Of a DNA stretch of 43,825 nucleotides, positions 24,940 through 35,274 are shown in pieces (position 1 is the stretch's first letter; every line of letters starts with the position of its first letter). Under the pieces are notes generated by a model. That model saw only the letters and a program-made list of their open reading frames with translations. It did no database searches and had not been told where the DNA came from. The position numbers and the translations under genes were made by a program. The DNA is taken from the NCBI GenBank assembly GCA_039181495.1, contig JBCDCP010000007.1, forward strand, positions 1-43,825. The letters are read 5' to 3'. Source of the stretch: JBCDCP01 sp039181495 (GTDB taxonomy: Bacteria > Pseudomonadota > Alphaproteobacteria > Rhizobiales > Tepidamorphaceae).

Positions 24940-25845
24940 GTGGCCGAACGGGACAGGTCGGACGACGACGGCCCAAACGACGGTCGGTGGTTCCACGAGA
25001 AGCTTTATGACAGCGTGCGCATCGGCTTTCAGGCCGGGCGCGTGCTGCATGAAGAGTCGACCGAGCACTTCTCGCTGGCGCTGATCGAGAATGCCCGCTT
25101 CGGCAAGGTGCTGATGCTGGACGGTATCACCCAGGTCACCACCGAAGACGAGTTCATCTATCACGAGATGATGAGCCACGTGCCGATCTATGCTCATGGG
25201 TCGGCGCGCGAGGTGCTGATCATTGGCGGCGGCGATTGCGGTATGGCCGAAGAGGTGCTGAAGCATGCCTCGGTCGAAAGGCTGACGCAGGTCGAGATAG
25301 ACCAGTCGGTGGTCGACTTTTCGAAAGAGCATTTCTCAGAGTTCAACGCACCGGTCTTCGACGACGCCCGTTTCAACCTCGTCATCGATGATGGCGCGGC
25401 CTTCGTCGCGAACACCGAAGACCGGTTTGATGTGGTGATCGTCGACTCCACCGATCCGGTCGGCCCCGGCGCGGTGCTGTTCTCCGCGGAGTTCTACGCC
25501 AATCTGCATAGCGTGCTGGCGCCCGGCGGCATCGCCGTCACCCAGAATGGGGTGCCATTCTTCCAGCGCGATGAGCTGATCGGCTCCATGCGCGATCTGT
25601 CCAAGGTGTTCGGACATGTCACGGCCTATATCGCCGCGATCCCTACTTATGTGGGCGGGCACATGGCACTGGGCTTTGCCTCGGACGATGCGGATGCCCA
25701 TCGCCGCGCGCTGGACGTGCTGCAGGAGCGCTTTGCGGCGGAACCGGTCGCGACGCGCTACTACTCCCCGGAGGTCCACGCGGCTGCTTTTGCACTGCCC
25801 CGCTTCATCGCCGATACGGTGGAAGAAGGCCGCGCGCTGGCCTGA
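24940..25845 (+). CDS. speE: Spermidine synthase
   Basis: A 301-residue polyamine aminopropyltransferase, cytoplasmic, which uses decarboxylated SAM from SpeD to convert putrescine to spermidine. It has an N-terminal beta domain (LYDSVRIGFQAGRVLHEE, LDGITQVTTEDEFIYHEMMSH) and a Rossmann domain with IIGGGDCGMAEEVLKH at 95-109 and the catalytic Asp169 in VDSTDPVGPG. The start is the GTG at 24940, five bases after the speD stop, so the pair is one operon. The frame is open further upstream, but only as overlap with speD. Confidence 0.95.
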   Translation: MAERDRSDDDGPNDGRWFHEKLYDSVRIGFQAGRVLHEESTEHFSLALIENARFGKVLMLDGITQVTTEDEFIYHEMMSHVPIYAHGSAREVLIIGGGDCGMAEEVLKHASVERLTQVEIDQSVVDFSKEHFSEFNAPVFDDARFNLVIDDGAAFVANTEDRFDVVIVDSTDPVGPGAVLFSAEFYANLHSVLAPGGIAVTQNGVPFFQRDELIGSMRDLSKVFGHVTAYIAAIPTYVGGHMALGFASDDADAHRRALDVLQERFAAEPVATRYYSPEVHAAAFALPRFIADTVEEGRALA

Positions 25846-25861
25846 ACGCCCTGTTGAGTGG

Positions 25862-25893
25862 ATCCCGGATAATCCGTTCCGGATTTCCGGGAT
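25862..25893. repeat. Dispersed-type palindromic element 1
   Basis: ATCCCGGA, an unpaired T, AATCCG, loop TTC, CGGATT, TCCGGGAT: a 14-pair hairpin between the convergent speE and YjbQ genes. Its ATCCCGGA...TCCGGGAT ends followed by GACG look like the short palindromes repeated through many alphaproteobacterial genomes. It may also end transcription of speE. Confidence 0.55.
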
Positions 25894-25922
25894 GACGGTT
25901 GAAAGAACCTTCCCGTTGCATC

Positions 25923-25969
25923 ACCCCGGGCGCGGTGCAGCGTGAAACGGTGCGACGCAGACCCGGGGT
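25923..25969. repeat. Dispersed-type palindromic element 2
   Basis: ACCCCGGG (25923-25930) and CCCGGGGT (25962-25969) flank a 31-base centre that can fold weakly on itself. It stands next to element 1 in the same 139-base convergent spacer and has the look of a second repeat family. Confidence 0.5.
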
Positions 25970-25984
25970 CCATGCCGTCAAAAC

Positions 25985-26431
25985 TCACGAGCTGAAATGC
26001 AGCACCACCTGCCGCCGGTGCGGTCGGGTGCGGTGTTCGAAAAGAAACAGCCCCTGCCAGGTGCCGAGCGCCATGCGGCCCTCCATCACCGGGATCGACA
26101 GGCTGACCTGCGTCAGCGCCGCCTTGATGTGTGCGGGCATGTCGTCGGGCCCTTCCGCGCGGTGGACGAGATAGCCCATGGATGAATCGTCAGCATCGGG
26201 CACCAGCCGCGCAAAGAACGCATCGAGATCCCGCCGCACATCCGGATCGGCGTTCTCCTGAATGAGCAGCGAGCAGGATGTGTGGCGGCAGAACACCGTC
26301 AGCAGGCCACTTGTGGCACCGCTCTCACCACACGCTTGCTGTACGAACGTCGATGCCTCATCGGTGAATTCGGTCAGACCGGGACCGGAGGTGGGGATAG
26401 TCAGGGTGGTTTGGGTGATGTCGTGTTTCAA
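25985..26431 (-). CDS. YjbQ/UPF0047 family protein
   Basis: A 148-residue protein of the YjbQ family. The signature CRHTSCSLLIQENADPDVRR and the second block HRAEGPDDMPAHIKAALTQ are both present, and the end LGTWQGLFLFEHRTRPHRR matches. Family members form trimers with a metal-like His cluster and show weak thiamin phosphate synthase activity, which may not be the natural role. It starts six bases after the stop of the cyclase at 26438 on the same strand, so it is probably cotranscribed with it. Confidence 0.92.
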   Translation of the reverse strand: MKHDITQTTLTIPTSGPGLTEFTDEASTFVQQACGESGATSGLLTVFCRHTSCSLLIQENADPDVRRDLDAFFARLVPDADDSSMGYLVHRAEGPDDMPAHIKAALTQVSLSIPVMEGRMALGTWQGLFLFEHRTRPHRRQVVLHFSS

Positions 26432-26437
26432 TTCGAT

Positions 26438-27706
26438 TCACCCAGTCACACTTTCGGGCTTCAGTGCCTCTTGTGGCTCGGTGAGCCCCTTGAGCGGGTG
26501 ATGGCCCAGCGAGGTGAAGGTCTGATCCGGCAGGTAGTCCGCCAACGCTTTCGAGACCACAAGCCGTTGATCCAATGCCCCGCAGAGATCAGTCAGCCGG
26601 CTTACAAGATTGACGCCCTGCCCCACGACGGTGAAATCGAGCCGCGCGCCAGAGCCGATATTGCCATAGGCCACCTCACCGACATGCAGCCCCATCTTGA
26701 TGTCGAAGGCGGGCGAGCCTGCAGGCTGGTTCGTCCCATCAGATGCCGCGTCAACGGCCTTGAGGATGCCCCGCGCTGCATCGAGTGCCGCCTGAGCCGC
26801 CGAGCTTGCAGATGCCGATGCATTGCCCCCGTAACCAGTGGCTAAGCCACCGCGGAAGATCGCCAGCACGCCATCGCCGATATATTTCAGGACCTCGCCG
26901 CCGGCAGCTTCGATCTGTGGCACGACGCAATCAAAATAGCGGTTGAGGAGATCGACCGTTTCTTCCGGCGTCATGTTTGCGGCCAGCGCGGTGAAGCCCC
27001 GAATATCGGCCATGAGCAGGGCCGAGGCGGTCGCCTGTACGCCACCGCGCCGCACCTCGCCCGAAACGATGCGCGCATGCGGCTCGCTGCCCACATACAT
27101 TTTCAGGGTCTCGTTGACGAGGCGCGAGGCACGCTTGAGATCGAGCATCATCGCCATGGCGGGCTCGACCGCGGCGATCACCTTGAGTTCGTCGTCGGAA
27201 AAGCCGCTGGCAGCGCGCGTTGCATAGGTCATCCCGCCCTCGGTGCCGTCATGAAAGATGATCGGGATGCAGACATAGTCGACGATGCCGTCGGCGCGCA
27301 GCTCGGACACGATACCAAATGCGCTGTCATCAGTCTCGGCCAGTCTGATCCGCACCCAGTCTCCGGTCCGATGGGCGAGAGCGTACGGGCTCGCCTCATA
27401 GGCCGGCAGATTGTCCCACGGGAAGATCACCTCGCGGACCCCGGTACGGCTGTCCCACAATCGCCCAAGGCCGCGGCGCTCCGCATGTAGCGTCGGCATC
27501 GCCGACATCATCCGGTCGACCGGCACACCGGCCCCCAGCAGCCGGTCGGCGTAGCCCAGCGTTGCCTCATCCGGCGAGGTGATGAAACGGCCTTCCTGCA
27601 ACAACCAGCTGACAACCGGAAAGGCCCGCGCCCGGATCCGCTCCTCGATCTCCGGTTGGTCCGACCCGGGTCGTTCGGCTGTTCTGTCGGGCAGGGTCTG
27701 TGTCAT
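26438..27706 (-). CDS. Soluble class III adenylate cyclase, paralogue of 22477-23715
   Basis: A 422-residue cyclase. Residues about 25-200 repeat the sensor region of the other soluble cyclase: WLLQEGRFITSP, RTGDWVRIRLAE, SAFGIVSELRADGIVDYV. The cyclase domain (about 220-410) has metal Asp234 and Asp278, Lys274, Thr359, Asn366 and Arg370, so cAMP synthesis is expected. A Gly/Ala/Ser-rich insertion (about 286-312) sits between the second metal motif and the dimerisation arm, absent in the paralogue. Its ATG overlaps the stop of the esterase gene upstream by four bases (ATGA), implying coupled translation. Confidence 0.92.
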   Translation of the reverse strand: MTQTLPDRTAERPGSDQPEIEERIRARAFPVVSWLLQEGRFITSPDEATLGYADRLLGAGVPVDRMMSAMPTLHAERRGLGRLWDSRTGVREVIFPWDNLPAYEASPYALAHRTGDWVRIRLAETDDSAFGIVSELRADGIVDYVCIPIIFHDGTEGGMTYATRAASGFSDDELKVIAAVEPAMAMMLDLKRASRLVNETLKMYVGSEPHARIVSGEVRRGGVQATASALLMADIRGFTALAANMTPEETVDLLNRYFDCVVPQIEAAGGEVLKYIGDGVLAIFRGGLATGYGGNASASASSAAQAALDAARGILKAVDAASDGTNQPAGSPAFDIKMGLHVGEVAYGNIGSGARLDFTVVGQGVNLVSRLTDLCGALDQRLVVSKALADYLPDQTFTSLGHHPLKGLTEPQEALKPESVTG

Positions 27707-28602
27707 GTGGACGACGCTCCCAGCCGGTCGGGCCCATCGAGAATGAAGCCCACCATCTCGTTGAACACACCGAGCCGCCAGCGCAGAGGGCGGGCGATCG
27801 ACAGCATGATCCAGAAATGCTCGATGCCGTCATAAATGCGCGGCGTATGCTGGATGCCGAGCGGTCCGAATTTGGCGCTCAGCCGCTCAACATGGTGTTT
27901 ACCGACAATGGTGTCGTCATAACCATTGGCGATGAACGCGGGCGGATCGCCTTCCGAGGCATGGTTGATCGGCTGGGTCGAGGGCAGATCGTTGACATGG
28001 CTGAAGGTGCGGATCGACGCCTCGACATCGAGTGGCAGGAAATCATACGGACCGGCAAGCCCGAGCCATCCGGCAATCGCCTCGCGCGCTGCGCCCGCGC
28101 CCTGCAGCCATCTGTTGTCCATCGCCAGCATGGCCGCATTGTAGGCCCCGGCAGAATGGCCGGCCAGAAAGATGCGAGACGGATCACCACCATAATCGCC
28201 GATTTGATCCTGCACCCAGGCCACTGCGGCTGCGGAGTCCTCGAGAAAGCCCGGATAGCGGCCCTCGGGATGGGGGCGGTAGTCCGGAATGACGGTGACG
28301 ATGCCGCGCGAGGCAAAAGCACGACCAAGAAACTCGTAGCCCTTGCGCGTGCCCGAGTTCCAGCCGCCGCCATAGAAATAGACCAGCACCGGCGCGTCTT
28401 CGACCGTGCCGGCGGGCACATAGACGTCAAGCTTGCGCTTTTCGCCCCCGCCATAGGCGACATCTGCTGCCACACGCAACGCGCCGCGGTCATGCAGCAT
28501 CACCGCATTGAATAGCTCGATGGAACTCGGACGGGTGAACATCGCCATAGCTGCCAATACGACGAGAACGGCCAAAGCGATGAACAGAACTGAGCGTACC
28601 AT
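27703..28602 (-). CDS. Membrane-anchored alpha/beta hydrolase (carboxylesterase type)
   Basis: A 299-residue alpha/beta hydrolase beginning with a signal-anchor (MVRSVLFIALAVLVVLAAM), so it probably faces the periplasm. The oxyanion loop is VYFYGGGWNSG at 74-84, a variant of HGGGW, and the nucleophile is Ser150 in LAGHSAGAYNA. An Asp in GYDDTIVGKHH and His in GIEHFW complete a plausible triad. The family cleaves esters or amides of small molecules. Its stop overlaps the start of the paralogous cyclase by four bases. Confidence 0.88.
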   Translation of the reverse strand: MVRSVLFIALAVLVVLAAMAMFTRPSSIELFNAVMLHDRGALRVAADVAYGGGEKRKLDVYVPAGTVEDAPVLVYFYGGGWNSGTRKGYEFLGRAFASRGIVTVIPDYRPHPEGRYPGFLEDSAAAVAWVQDQIGDYGGDPSRIFLAGHSAGAYNAAMLAMDNRWLQGAGAAREAIAGWLGLAGPYDFLPLDVEASIRTFSHVNDLPSTQPINHASEGDPPAFIANGYDDTIVGKHHVERLSAKFGPLGIQHTPRIYDGIEHFWIMLSIARPLRWRLGVFNEMVGFILDGPDRLGASST

Positions 28603-28672
28603 GCCATCGCCATAGCAAACCGATCATGGCGGGACGATGGCTAATCTCGAGGAACCGATGGAACTACGACCG

Positions 28673-29218
28673 CTAGAATCCATCCATTTCGTCGATCAGG
28701 TCTCGAAAGCGCCGGATCTGTTCGCTCACGGCAGGCGGCGACGATATGGGCCGCAGATCAAGCTGTCCAGCGGCAGACAAGATATGTTCCCGGTGGATCT
28801 CACGAACTAGTCCAAGAGTGAACATTGACACGCCCACATAGAACAGGACCCACCCGACAACGATGTGGAACGCGGTGGAGCGGAAAAGGGCCACCATCGC
28901 GCCGCCAAGCATGGTGCCCACCGCGCCGACGGCATGAGCCAGCACTGGCAATACGCCCAGCACGCTCCAGAGCATGCTAAAGCCAACGGCAAAGAGAACC
29001 ATGGCCAGCCAGAATTCCGGGCCGTGCAAACTCAGCTCGCTTACATGGCCGGTCTGGCCCATCCAGCGCGCAAGGTTTGTTCGGACCTCGTCAATCAGTG
29101 CGACGTTCTGTTGTGCCAGATATACCACTGATCCGCACCCGGCAATCAGGATCAGAAGGGCGAAGACAACAGGCATCGGGTGCAGCTCCAGACGGGATAC
29201 TGGAGACACGAACAACAC
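28673..29218 (-). CDS. Uncharacterised membrane protein
   Basis: A protein of up to 181 residues with about four hydrophobic segments: residues 15-33 (MPVVFALLILIAGCGSVVY), about 68-92, about 92-112, and 118-138 (FHIVVGWVLFYVGVSMFTLGL). Between the first and second lies a 35-residue polar loop; the C-terminal 40 residues are cytoplasmic or periplasmic and charged (EQIRRFRDLIDEMDGF). No family is recognised. An internal ATG at 29176 gives a more usual N-terminal membrane start. Its upstream region carries two CGTTAACG boxes. Confidence 0.7.
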   Translation of the reverse strand: MLFVSPVSRLELHPMPVVFALLILIAGCGSVVYLAQQNVALIDEVRTNLARWMGQTGHVSELSLHGPEFWLAMVLFAVGFSMLWSVLGVLPVLAHAVGAVGTMLGGAMVALFRSTAFHIVVGWVLFYVGVSMFTLGLVREIHREHILSAAGQLDLRPISSPPAVSEQIRRFRDLIDEMDGF

Positions 29219-29248
29219 ACGTTATAGGTGCACGCAATCTTTACACTT

Positions 29249-29273
29249 CGTTAACGATAACAAGGCGTTAACG
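29249..29273. promoter_or_regulatory. Two CGTTAACG boxes upstream of the membrane protein
   Basis: Two identical palindromic octamers start 17 bases apart (29249-29256 and 29266-29273), 31-55 bases before the leftward gene start at 29218. They may be a repeated protein-binding site. The TTAA spacing does not fit a standard CtrA site. Confidence 0.4.
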
Positions 29274-29363
29274 TCATTCTCGACGCCCAATACCGGCTTC
29301 TGCTTAGTCCCGAGAGGAACAAAACCCAGGCAGCAATCCAGTGGCCTGATTTGCGACTACCCC

Positions 29364-29392
29364 TCACCGCGGCTTGCATCAAGCCGCGGTGA
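29364..29392 (-). terminator. Perfect 13-bp hairpin after the SRPBCC gene
   Basis: TCACCGCGGCTTG, loop CAT, CAAGCCGCGGTGA. It lies 28 bases past the SRPBCC stop on the minus strand. The stem is strong but lacks a T tract, so it may be a terminator or a repeat-type 3' end. Confidence 0.55.
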
Positions 29393-29420
29393 AACCCAGA
29401 CACCAAGATTGATCGCCCGG

Positions 29421-29966
29421 TTATCCCTGAGCGCCGCCGTCTTCGACCAGCTGCTTGAGGTTGGCCAGACCGGCCTCGAAGTCAGCGCCGACCCAACGGT
29501 CCATCATCAGGCCCATCCAGCGTCCGACAAGGCCTTCGCCCATATCGGTTTCAAAGCTCCAGGTAACGCTTGTCGTGCCGTCTGTTTCAGCGAGATCGTA
29601 GGCTGCATTGGCGGTACCCATCTCGCCGAAATCAAGCGCTACGCCAATCCGCTCGAAAGGCGTTGATTCGGTGATTTCTGAACTGCCCGTACCCACGCTC
29701 GGATTATCAGACTGCCACGCCATTTTCGCGCCAACACCGGATTCTGGCCCATCAAAAGTAACGGTCTGCTGCGGGTCCTTGGCCATCCAAGGCGACCAGA
29801 CCGTGGTGGCCTTAGGACTGTTGAGGCTGACAAACACCGCCTTTGCCGGCGCGTCGATATCAATCGACCTGGCGACGTTGACCTCGCGTGGAAGCATGAA
29901 GCCGACAGCAACAAATGCAACGGCAGCGACGACGACAAGGCCGATAAGCCATTTGAGGATTCTCAT
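29421..29966 (-). CDS. SRPBCC-family (polyketide cyclase-like) protein
   Basis: A 181-residue protein with an N-terminal membrane helix (LIGLVVVAAVAFVAVGFML) followed by a START-like SRPBCC domain. Typical features are VARSIDIDAPAKAVFVSL, WSPWMAKDPQ, GAKMAWQSDN and the C-terminal helix ADFEAGLANLKQLVED. Such proteins hold hydrophobic ligands in a helix-grip cavity; the membrane anchor suggests work on the periplasmic side. The ligand is unknown. No operon partner is evident. Confidence 0.85.
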   Translation of the reverse strand: MRILKWLIGLVVVAAVAFVAVGFMLPREVNVARSIDIDAPAKAVFVSLNSPKATTVWSPWMAKDPQQTVTFDGPESGVGAKMAWQSDNPSVGTGSSEITESTPFERIGVALDFGEMGTANAAYDLAETDGTTSVTWSFETDMGEGLVGRWMGLMMDRWVGADFEAGLANLKQLVEDGGAQG

Positions 29967-30075
29967 GAGATGCCCCTCCTGTGAGATATGGCGCGGGGTT
30001 TATAGCGCGATCGTGACAAGGATGGGACAGGTAATTGGCTGCAGCCGCACAACGCTGCATTTCGGGCAGTGCAAC

Positions 30076-30360
30076 TCACACAAACAGTCGGTCACCCTGC
30101 TCGTCGATCACGCGTTTTGCTTTGCGGATGGTGGCGTCAGCCGCGACTTCAGCAGACGGGAACACATCGGCCCGGATCAGCTGATGGGTCTTGGTCTCCC
30201 CGTTGATCTCTTTGGAAATTGTGCCTGCCAGCCGGAACTGATCGCCCTCGGCCATCGGGGCTGCCACGATGTGAAACCCCTCATGGGTCGCTTCAGCGAG
30301 GGGCTTTGATTGCGCCTCACCGTCATTGCCACCACCGAACATTTTCTTGAGGAATGACAT
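30076..30360 (-). CDS. HlyU-family protein
   Basis: A 94-residue protein matching the HlyU family. It begins MSFLKKMFGGG and has YEGF-like HEGFHIVAAPMAEGDQFRLAG, IRADVFPSAEVAADATIRKAKRVIDEQG. In Vibrio a different ArsR-type protein also called HlyU regulates haemolysin; this alphaproteobacterial family is a separate small fold with no HTH and no established function, so no regulatory role is claimed. It lies between the SRPBCC and DCC genes on the same strand. Confidence 0.88.
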   Translation of the reverse strand: MSFLKKMFGGGNDGEAQSKPLAEATHEGFHIVAAPMAEGDQFRLAGTISKEINGETKTHQLIRADVFPSAEVAADATIRKAKRVIDEQGDRLFV

Positions 30361-30421
30361 CTGGTTTCCGTGTTGTAGCCTGCGATTGCCTTGCCAAACT
30401 GCGCGACTGAAGTTCTGCCGC

Positions 30422-30886
30422 TCAGTCCAGGAACCGCTGTTTCAGGTGCGGTGCAGGAACCATGCAGGTGTCGCGTCGGCCAAAGATGCCATACCGGTTC
30501 CGTGCAATCACACCATAGCTCCAGTCTTTCAGCGGTTGAGGCATCAAGCCTAGCACAGAAAGAGCCTTCCAGGGCCAACCAAGCTCTCGCATGACAATGC
30601 AGAACGCATCGAGCCGCTGATAAGGGCGCCCATCGACAATCGCGATGTAGGTCTCGTAGTCGTCCGATTTCAGCTCAAGCAAGCGATACAGCGTATCGCC
30701 GCGATCCGACTGGGCAGTGAGAAAATCGAAGCGCTCGAGGCGGTCGCGCTTGAGCACAAATTGGACGAAACCATTACACAGATTGCAGACGCCATCGAAA
30801 ACGATGACGTCGCGGTTTGTGACTTCGGGAAGAATCTCGCGGATGCGCTCAAGCGTCTGGTCGGAGCTCGAGTGAACCACCATCAC
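30422..30886 (-). CDS. DCC-family thiol-disulfide oxidoreductase-like protein (DUF393)
   Basis: A 154-residue protein of the DCC family, named for the conserved D-x-x-C-x-x-C motif, seen here as VFDGVCNLCNGFVQFVLKRD. The downstream WPWKALSVLGLMPQPLKDWSYG and RYGIFGRRDTCMVP are typical of the family. A thioredoxin-like role is assumed but unproven. An internal start close to NRDVIVFDG would give a more usual length. It follows rpoD by 59 bases on the same strand; an inverted repeat at 30904-30932 lies between. Confidence 0.88.
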   Translation of the reverse strand: MMVVHSSSDQTLERIREILPEVTNRDVIVFDGVCNLCNGFVQFVLKRDRLERFDFLTAQSDRGDTLYRLLELKSDDYETYIAIVDGRPYQRLDAFCIVMRELGWPWKALSVLGLMPQPLKDWSYGVIARNRYGIFGRRDTCMVPAPHLKQRFLD

Positions 30887-30903
30887 AGCAATACAGCTCT
30901 AGC

Positions 30904-30932
30904 GCTGGCTGCCGTCGCAAGAGCAAGCCAGC
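30904..30932 (-). terminator. Weak inverted repeat after rpoD
   Basis: GCTGGCT (30904-30910) and AGCCAGC (30926-30932) can pair around a 15-base loop, just past the rpoD stop. No T tract follows, so termination is uncertain. Confidence 0.3.
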
Positions 30933-30945
30933 AACCCGTTCCAAG

Positions 30946-33015
<2,070 letters not shown>

Positions 33016-33318
33016 GCACTCTCTCCTGATCGCAGCAGAGCATTCCGGTCAGGGGGCTTTCTGCCCGACCTCGCCCATCGGTTCCGTCCAACCGGGACCG
33101 TCGGTCAAAATAGCGTCCGACAGCCCTACGGCCATGCTACGGCCTCATACCAAAACAGCGCCGGGTCCCGGGGCTATCTGCACCGGGCCAAGCGATCCGA
33201 TTTGTCACTTGAAACTGTTCATAAAGGTTTCGAGTAAACCTGCACTTAATGGTAAACGATTTCGTACGCTAGTGTTGCAATGCAGCAAAAAGCCGCCGAT
33301 TGGCCTGTAACACCACAA
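33016..33318. other. dnaG-rpoD intergenic region
   Basis: A 303-base region without a gene. On the minus strand GTTTAC occurs twice, 18 bases apart start to start, in an AT-richer stretch at about 33230-33256, which could be part of a promoter for rpoD. No terminator-like hairpin with a T tract is visible, so read-through from dnaG is possible. Confidence 0.5.
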
Positions 33319-35274
33319 TTACAGACCTCGTTGCATTCGACCCGATCCCGCGCCAAAGCCCTCGATCCGTGCTTCGGCACCTTCATGACTGTCCAGCTCC
33401 GACTTTATTGACTGCAGTCGCAGCCAGTTGGTGTCGGTCATATCAGACTGGAAGGCGCGTTCGGCCGCCGTCAATTCTCTATGTAACGTTTCACTTCGGC
33501 GGTGCAAGGCCAGAATATGACGGATTCCTATCTCTGCGTCGCTATCGGCCGCCTCTGGGTCGGCAAACCAGTCCGTCCCCTCTGCAAGCATGAGGTTGAT
33601 GCGCTCGACGACGCGCTCCAAGCCAGCCTGTTCCAGATCGCCGTGCAATGACCGGGCCGGATCGCTGCGAGGATTGCCCGCGGCCACATCAAGTAGCCGC
33701 TGCCGTGCCGAATCAAGATCGCTGTCCGCGAAACTGATCTCCGCCAGATCTTCGGCAAATTCAGCCAGTAGCTGCGGATGATTCATCAGCGCCGCCAGGA
33801 GGATCAATTGGCGCCGCTGGGCCGTCCTTTGGGGTGAAAGGAGCGCAGATTGGCGCAGTGATGTGCTGGCCGGGGCTGCGCCGGCACCGGCAGTCCAGCC
33901 AGGCCTGTCTCGTCCAAACGGCTGCATTGCGCCTCCTGAACGTCGCGCGCGGTCCGAATTGGCCGACCGGCCGCCAGCCGGTCGGGCGGGACCAGCTTCG
34001 CCCCCACGAGAAAACAGCCGGCTCAGGCGGGCGCCGACGGCTTCCCCGTAGTGTCGCCGAACATCCGCGTCGCCGATCCGGCGGACGAGCGCGCGCAGCT
34101 CCTTCTCCAAAGCGGCACGCTGCTCGGGTGTCTCGTGAGGGTGGCTCTCCGTCGCCATTCCCCACAGCATGTCCACCAGCGGCCTGTGCCGCGACAGAAC
34201 TTCGCCCAGCACCTCCGCCCCATCCTGGCGCAGAATGTCGTCAGGGTCCTTGCCTTCGGGCAGCAGTGCGAAGCTGACGGTTTTGCCCGGCGCAAGCTGC
34301 GGCAAAGCAAGCTCAACGGCACGGAAGGCTGCTCGCAGGCCGGCCTTGTCACCGTCGAAGCACAAAACTGGCGCATCGCTCATCCGCCAAAGATGCCCGA
34401 GCTGTGTTTCCGTCAGAGCGGTGCCAAGTGGCGCGACCGAGGCCGGAAATCCGCCCTCAGCCAGCGCTATGACATCCATGTATCCCTCGGCCACATAGAC
34501 GGTGTTGTCTTCGCGGGCCGCGGCACGTGCGGTCTGGATGTTGAACAGAGTCGCGCCCTTGTGAAACAGCGGCGTCTCCGGCGAGTTGAGGTATTTCGCC
34601 GGTTGATCCTCGGACATCGCGCGGCCGCCAAACGCAATGACCCTGCCTCTGGCATCTGTGATCGGAAACATCAGCCTGTCGCGGAAGCGGTCAAAAGCAA
34701 CCGGGATGTCATCGCCCGAGATCACCAGACCGGCTTCGGCCATCTGGTCCGGGGTGACGTCCTTGCCGGCAAGAAAATCCTTCAGCCCTGAGCGGTTTCC
34801 AGGCGCATAGCCCAATCGAAACTGTCGCTGCGCCTGAACAGAAATCCCACGCCGTTCAATATATGCACGTGCCGGACCGCCGGCGGTCTCCTGCAGCTGG
34901 CGTTCGAACCACTGTGCAGCGAGTTCGATAACATCGTAGAGCGTCGCCCGTTCGCGCTCTCGTTCCTCAGCACGAGGATCAGGCTTAGGTAGCGGGATAC
35001 CGGCCTCGTCGGCTAGTCTTTCGACGGCTTCGGGGAAGCTCAGCCCCTCTGTCTCCATCAGGAAGGTGAAGATGTCGCCGTGCTTGCCGCTCGAAAAGCA
35101 GTGGTAGAAACGCTTTGCATCATTGACGAAGAAGGAAGGGGTCTTCTCAGCGGTGAACGGGCTGAGCCCGGCCATCTCACGGCCCTGCTTTTTCAGCTGT
35201 ACCTTGCGGCCAACCACAGCCGAGACCGGAATGCGGTCACGGATATCGTCAAGCAGCGAGGGTGGAAAGCGCAT
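33319..35274 (-). CDS. dnaG: DNA primase with degenerate zinc-finger
   Basis: A 651-residue primase that makes RNA primers at the replication fork. The N-terminal zinc-binding domain is present in fold (GLSPFTAEKTPSFFV, FYHCFSSGKHGDIFTFLM), but three of the four zinc ligands known in E. coli are replaced: Cys40 by Ser38, His43 by Thr41, Cys64 by Ser62; only Cys59 remains. The TOPRIM core is intact (VYVAEGYMDVIALAEGG, LCFDGDKAGLRA), followed by the helicase-binding C-terminal part. Similar loss is common in Hyphomicrobiales, so it is not damage. The start codon lies in a potential stem (35272-35328). Confidence 0.96.
   Translation of the reverse strand: MRFPPSLLDDIRDRIPVSAVVGRKVQLKKQGREMAGLSPFTAEKTPSFFVNDAKRFYHCFSSGKHGDIFTFLMETEGLSFPEAVERLADEAGIPLPKPDPRAEERERERATLYDVIELAAQWFERQLQETAGGPARAYIERRGISVQAQRQFRLGYAPGNRSGLKDFLAGKDVTPDQMAEAGLVISGDDIPVAFDRFRDRLMFPITDARGRVIAFGGRAMSEDQPAKYLNSPETPLFHKGATLFNIQTARAAAREDNTVYVAEGYMDVIALAEGGFPASVAPLGTALTETQLGHLWRMSDAPVLCFDGDKAGLRAAFRAVELALPQLAPGKTVSFALLPEGKDPDDILRQDGAEVLGEVLSRHRPLVDMLWGMATESHPHETPEQRAALEKELRALVRRIGDADVRRHYGEAVGARLSRLFSRGGEAGPARPAGGRSANSDRARRSGGAMQPFGRDRPGWTAGAGAAPASTSLRQSALLSPQRTAQRRQLILLAALMNHPQLLAEFAEDLAEISFADSDLDSARQRLLDVAAGNPRSDPARSLHGDLEQAGLERVVERINLMLAEGTDWFADPEAADSDAEIGIRHILALHRRSETLHRELTAAERAFQSDMTDTNWLRLQSIKSELDSHEGAEARIEGFGAGSGRMQRGL

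Noticed and set aside
27700..28515. A 271-codon plus-strand frame
   Set aside because: It is antisense to the esterase gene with its GHSAG motif.
29249..29273. CtrA binding site
   Set aside because: The two TTAA cores are 13 bases apart rather than the seven expected.
30076..30360. HlyU as a haemolysin transcription regulator
   Set aside because: The protein lacks a helix-turn-helix; the shared name comes from an annotation family and not from the Vibrio regulator.
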